From: Heterodera schachtii
Taxonomy: Eukaryota; Nematoda; Chromadorea; Rhabditida; Heteroderidae
Length of the DNA: 64,000 bases
NCBI GenBank assembly: GCA_023374025.1
Contig: SIJG01000024.1
Location: 830,964-894,963, forward strand
Reading direction: 5' to 3'
Part shown: piece after piece, positions 60,176 to 64,000 of the stretch
How the letters are laid out: every line of letters starts with the position of its first letter
Position numbering within the stretch: position 1 is the stretch's first letter
Notes under the pieces: generated by a model
Databases searched by the model: none
Told to the model about the DNA's origin: nothing
The model's input: only the letters and a program-made list of their open reading frames with translations
Position numbers and translations under genes: made by a program

Positions 60176-61442
60176 TCACGGGTAACAACAATTGGACTTG
60201 GTACTCCTGTCCGCGCCATCTGTCAGCGGCTTTATATTCGGACCGGGGCCCATCGAGTTTCTGTCCGGCACCTGAGATTTAATTGTTGAAATAAAAATAT
60301 TCCAATCGAATTGTCTAAATTTAAATGACAATAATTCACTTTAAACGTGTACCCCTTTATAAAATATTCCGAATCCCTGATAGGAATTTGAACATAAAGA
60401 CAACAACTTTTGTTCGAAATTGGTTAAAAAAGCAAAAATAAAAATATATTGCAGCAGAAAAACAGCATTTTTAGATTAAAACATTTGAAAATAAAATTCC
60501 ATAAAAAGGGGGGGGGGGGTACAACCCAATCTAAAAGTATCGAAATTACAAAGAAAAATTCCATAAAGAATTAAAGAGAAATAAACCTTGTCCAAAATGG
60601 CTTCGGCCAAGTCGTAAAACGCCTTTTCGATGTTTATGTTTGCCTTGGCCGATGTCTCCAGGAAACGAATGCCATGGTCAATCGCAATTTTTTCCCCGCG
60701 TTCCTTTGGCACAACTCTTCGGTCGGACATGTCGCATTTGTTGCCAAGTAACATTTTCACGACATCTTCAGATGCATGCTTAAAATAGCGAAACTTAGAA
60801 AATGGATTTGATTTTGTTTGGCAAAACCTCGTCGATGTATCTCAGCCATTTGGCGATGTTGTCGAAACTCTTCGCGTTGGTTATGTCGTAAACCATCATA
60901 ATGCCCATGGCGCCCCGGTAATAGGAGGTGGTAATCGTGTGAAAACGTTCTTGACCCGCAGTGTCCCTTAAAATAGTAAAAAAAAGCGTTAACCGTTGGT
61001 CGTGTGATAGGGGCATTATTTGGAGTTTCCGCTTTTTCATTGACAAATAATAGAAAAAAGCACAACGGAAAGGAAAAACATTCTTTTCTTTTTTACAATC
61101 AAATAAAGTAAAACCAACCAAATCTGCAGCTTTATTTTCTTCCCTCTCAGCTCAATCGTTTTGATTTTGAAGTCAATTCCTGGAAAGAACAAACAAAAAT
61201 ATTGGAATCTAATCAATTAATTCATTTGGCCCGCTTTATTATTTCTGCCCATAAAATATTAAATTGGGTGCCATGTGAAATTTCGGTATGAAATGTGTGG
61301 TACTATTTGACATACCAATAGTCGAAATAAAAGACGTATTAAAGGCATCGTCGCTGAATCTGTACAAAATGCAAGTTTTGCCCACTCCGCTGTCGCCGAT
61401 CAACAGAAGTTTGAACAAAAGGTCGTACTGCTTTTTTGCCAT
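60176..61442 (-). CDS. rab-10: Small GTPase Rab10
   Basis: Five exons in coding order, 204 aa: 61442..61316, 61179..61119, 60966..60828, 60778..60587, 60271..60176. Rab10 controls basolateral recycling, ER and dendrite membrane traffic. All G motifs are present: GDSGVGKT (P-loop), switch [40 protein letters not shown] and ETSAKANIN. The start [19 protein letters not shown] is typical of Rab8/Rab10; the block [20 protein letters not shown] points to Rab10. The C-terminal variable region ends with the double Cys for prenylation as CCYP rather than the usual terminal CC. Intron 4 has a run of about ten G near 60510. Confidence 0.96.
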
Positions 61443-61822
61443 TCAATCAGACAATTTGCTGTTAAAAATCAACAGAATTATTTAATTAGTAAATTATCTT
61501 TTACTAAATCATATTGATTTTGTTTCGTAAAAAATTAAAAAGAAAAACAAAGCGAAAAAATGCTATAAATTAATGTAAACAGTAAATTCCTTGAGATGAT
61601 ACTGAAAACATTGTTTTAATTTTATTTTTGTCATTCATATTTTTACACATTTTTTTGAATTTTAATTAGGTAATTAGTTTCTAAAATAGTACTGTAAGAT
61701 TATTGCCCACTCACACATATTCAAATACAGTAATTGGTAATACGATAGTTTATGTTGATTGAGAAAACCGGTATTCAGAAATCTTTTTTAACTAAAAATA
61801 TGATTGTTAAACCTAAGGTGTT

Positions 61823-61838
61823 ATGACTCATGAGTCAT
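61823..61838. promoter_or_regulatory. Palindrome of two AP-1 sites
   Basis: ATGACTCATGAGTCAT is a perfect 16-bp palindrome containing TGACTCA and its inverse TGAGTCA overlapping at the centre. Such sites bind FOS/JUN-type bZIP dimers. It lies 380 bp upstream of rab-10 and 300 bp upstream of the helicase gene, which diverge from here. Function is inferred only. Confidence 0.4.
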
Positions 61839-61890
61839 GACAACTCATACACAGGCAACTCGAACAAAGGCAATCGTACAATGGCATAGA

Positions 61891-61955
61891 CTAGGCCTAA
61901 GCCTTAGGCTTAGGCCAAAGCTTAGACTTGCTTGGACCTAGGCCTAAGCTTAGCC
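61891..61955. repeat. Degenerate TTAGGC/GCCTAA cluster
   Basis: Two adjacent TTAGGC units and several CCTAGGCCTAAG or CCTAAGC variants occur in both orientations, giving a partly palindromic patch. TTAGGC is the nematode telomere unit, but the copies are few and degenerate. A similar patch is at 47776-47799. Confidence 0.6.
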
Positions 61956-62140
61956 TTTTTTGTAATTTTTTTTTATAAGAGTCGCTTTTTGAAAAACAAA
62001 CTTTTTTTTTTTTTGGGGTCATGGGATGCGTAAACTTGAACCGTCTCTTTTTTGCTTTTGTTTTTTTCTGGTTTTCCCTGAAATTAGAATTGTTTTGTTC
62101 TTGTTGATTAATTACAACATTCCCTTATTTTTTGCGGAGA

Positions 62141-64000
62141 ATGGTTGTTAAATCCAAGTTTGATTTGCCTGATGAATTATTGCTCGTCCATCGGTCACCG
62201 TCTCCTGCCGATTCCCATCATAGCCAATCTCTTAAAAATACATCCACTTCTTCTCATTGCACTTCTGCTGAGCCTTCAAATTCTTCGCCCATAGGTACAG
62301 TAACATTTGGTGCGAATAATCCAATGAGAATGATACCGTCACTTACCAGATGCTCTTTTGACTGTGATTTTTTACGTTTCAACATTTAAATTTCATATTT
62401 ATTTTAAATTAATTTAATTAATTAATTAATTTGTAGTCACTCGTCAAAAGTTTGACTTGCCTTCGCTGTCCGTTGACCAGTTGGTCTCTGAACAGAATCA
62501 GCAAATCATTGGGCCCGACTTTGAATTGCATCAGAATGTCAGTGTCACTGTCCGAGGAGGGAAAAGCGACAATGAAACTCAATATTTGATCAGGTGAAAG
62601 CAGCATTTAGATGGATTTGACCAATTTTGTGCCACTTTTAGCTCATTCCAAGAGGCAAATTTGTCCCGACAAATTCTCCAAAATTTGGCACAAATTCGTT
62701 TCATCCATCCCACCGTTGTGCAAAGTCGCATCATTCCACTTATTATGCGGACAAACGGTTGACCAATTTGAAGCATAAGTTGAAGCAAATTCTGTCCATT
62801 TTTAGAGGATTTGCTTTGTTTGGCGTCCACCGGCACGGGAAAGACCGGCGCTTTTCTCATTCCGTTGCTCAACATTTTGCACATGTTTTGCTCCATCAAA
62901 GAGCTTGGGAATCTTCTCTTTCCAGTCAATCGGCACTTTCCAAAGGCGATTATCATTGCGCACACAAAGGAATTGGTGCTCCAAATCGACAAAACGGCGC
63001 GAATCCTCGCAAACGGTGAATTTTGGACCATTCATTCCCAATCAAATTGCTTTGTCTTTTTTTTTTACCTTTTTCCGTTCATTTGCAGGGACTGGCGTTG
63101 GCATTGTGCTGATGATGGGCGAGTTGAGCTACGCTTCGATCAATAACCAAATCAACCGGGACGGATGCGATGTTTTGGTCGCCACCCCTGGCCGACTAAA
63201 GGAATTTCTCCTGAAGAATCGGATCGAATTGGACTGTCTGCAGTTTTTGGTGATCGATGAGATGGACAAATTCTTTTCGGTGTTTTTGCCATTCTTTTCG
63301 TTCGAATTAATATTTCTTCATTTTTAGGACTTTGAATTTGTGCAAATGTTTCACGAATTGAACGAAAAAAAGAAACAATGCAAAGTGACAAATGTTTTTT
63401 CCGCCGTTTCAATTTTCCCACTTTTTCAGAGCACCGTTTGGCCCTTTCGTACTTTTCTGTTCAGTGCCACTTCCGATTCCCTCGACGGCGTCGTTCCGTT
63501 CCTTCGCCCCGATTTTTTCCGTGTCATCGCTGGGCCGGTCAACCAAAGTGTTGCGCACGTGCGACAACGAATCATTTCGACAAACATTTTCATGCGAATC
63601 CATCAACTTGAGATTATCTTGCAAAGAGAAGGTAACGAATGAATGGACGAAAACGGAATATTGGTAAACGATGGATGGAAAAAAAACCTAACATTCTATA
63701 AAATGAAATAAATTGATAAAAAAAATGGTTAAAGAAATTCACTGTGTATGTATGTGAATTGATATTTTTCCATTTCAGAAATTGATGGCACCTTCAAAAA
63801 AACAGTCATTTTTGTGAACGAATGTCGCCGCTGTGATCGACTTGCCATTTTGCTCTCCTATTACGGCTACAAAGCGATTAGCATTAACGGGTGGGCAAAA
63901 AGGGATGGGAAGGGATGGCATCGAGAATGGATGGTCAAGCGATTCTTTTAGGTATAAGCAAATAAATTATTGTTTCTCTCGTTTAGAAACCGTTCACTTG
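62141..64000 (+). CDS. DEAD-box-family RNA helicase with DEMD motif (3' truncated by window)
   Basis: Exons: 62141..62294, 62437..62593, 62642..62757, 62806..63015, 63089..63279, 63328..63384, 63430..63631, 63779..63890, 63988..>64000. Start MVVKSKFDLPDE. Superfamily 2 motifs in order: Q-motif region (FIHPTVVQSRIIPLIM), motif I (ASTGTGKTGAF), Ia-like (HTKELVLQI), Ib-like ATPGRLKEF, motif II VIDEMDKFF, motif III (FSATS), then the start of the second RecA lobe (KTVIFVNECRRCD, SINGNRS). It resembles the Vasa/PL10 group by layout, but the assignment is not firm. Motif II is Asp-Glu-Met-Asp instead of Asp-Glu-Ala-Asp. The gene continues past the right edge, so motifs IV-VI are mostly not visible. 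Confidence 0.88.

Larger units (their letters stand above)
61443..62140. other. Divergent promoter region rab-10 / helicase
   Basis: 698 bp, AT-rich. It contains a perfect 16-bp palindrome made of two AP-1 sites (61823-61838) and a patch of TTAGGC/CCTAAG-like motifs (61890-61955). An acceptor-like TTTTTAACAG sits just upstream of the rab-10 ATG on the minus strand. Confidence 0.5.

Overview
The window is nuclear DNA of a nematode, most likely a plant-parasitic tylenchomorph of the cyst-nematode type (Globodera/Heterodera-like). Reasons: compact genes with 40-80 nt introns ending in nematode-style TTTTCAG or TTTTAG acceptors; close matches to nematode proteins (UNC-11/AP180, ShKT heme peroxidase, WWP-1, RAB-10); a tRNA-Ile(UAU) with an intron; and many GC-AG introns, a trait reported for cyst nematodes. 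Species assignment is inference. I rebuilt gene models by hand from splice sites and reading-phase continuity. They cover about 135 introns, and every full model listed closes in frame.

Layout. 1.2-2.1 kb (+): an orphan helical protein. 2.1-6.5 kb (-): a methyltransferase followed closely by cytosolic methionyl-tRNA synthetase, possibly an operon. 6.5-9.1 kb: intergenic, with AT-rich repeats and long G/C runs. 9.1-13.3 kb (+): a 24-exon ShKT-heme peroxidase. 15.4-19.3 kb (+): the clathrin adaptor AP180/UNC-11, with tRNA-Ile(UAU) inside an intron. 19.3-26.8 kb: a large gene desert with an inverted-repeat element built from 14-bp tandem repeats, a second inverted repeat, a CT-rich minisatellite and long G runs. 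26.8-33.4 kb (+): a MYT1/ZTF-11-like C2HC zinc-finger transcription factor. 34.2-38.5 kb (-): a leucine-rich-repeat transmembrane protein.

From 39.8 kb on, the DNA is gene-dense and nearly free of G/C runs: ORC4 (-), RIOK1 (+), a MAP7/ensconsin-like protein (+), a sepiapterin-reductase-like SDR (-), a SAC1-type phosphoinositide phosphatase without a membrane anchor (-), the HECT ligase WWP1 (+), alpha-NAC (+), PFKFB (+), RAB-10 (-), and a DEAD-box-family helicase with a DEMD motif (+) that runs off the right edge.

Most genes are conserved housekeeping genes: translation (MetRS, NAC, RIOK1), DNA replication (ORC4), membrane traffic (AP180, RAB-10, SAC1), glycolytic control (PFKFB) and ubiquitination (WWP1). 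The peroxidase family is linked to cuticle and extracellular matrix. No transposase, viral gene, CRISPR array or bacterial operon was found. The most unusual features are the clustered AG|GCATT-type GC-AG introns, the foldback element, the SAC1-like protein lacking its C-terminal anchor, and several substitutions at catalytic or cofactor positions.
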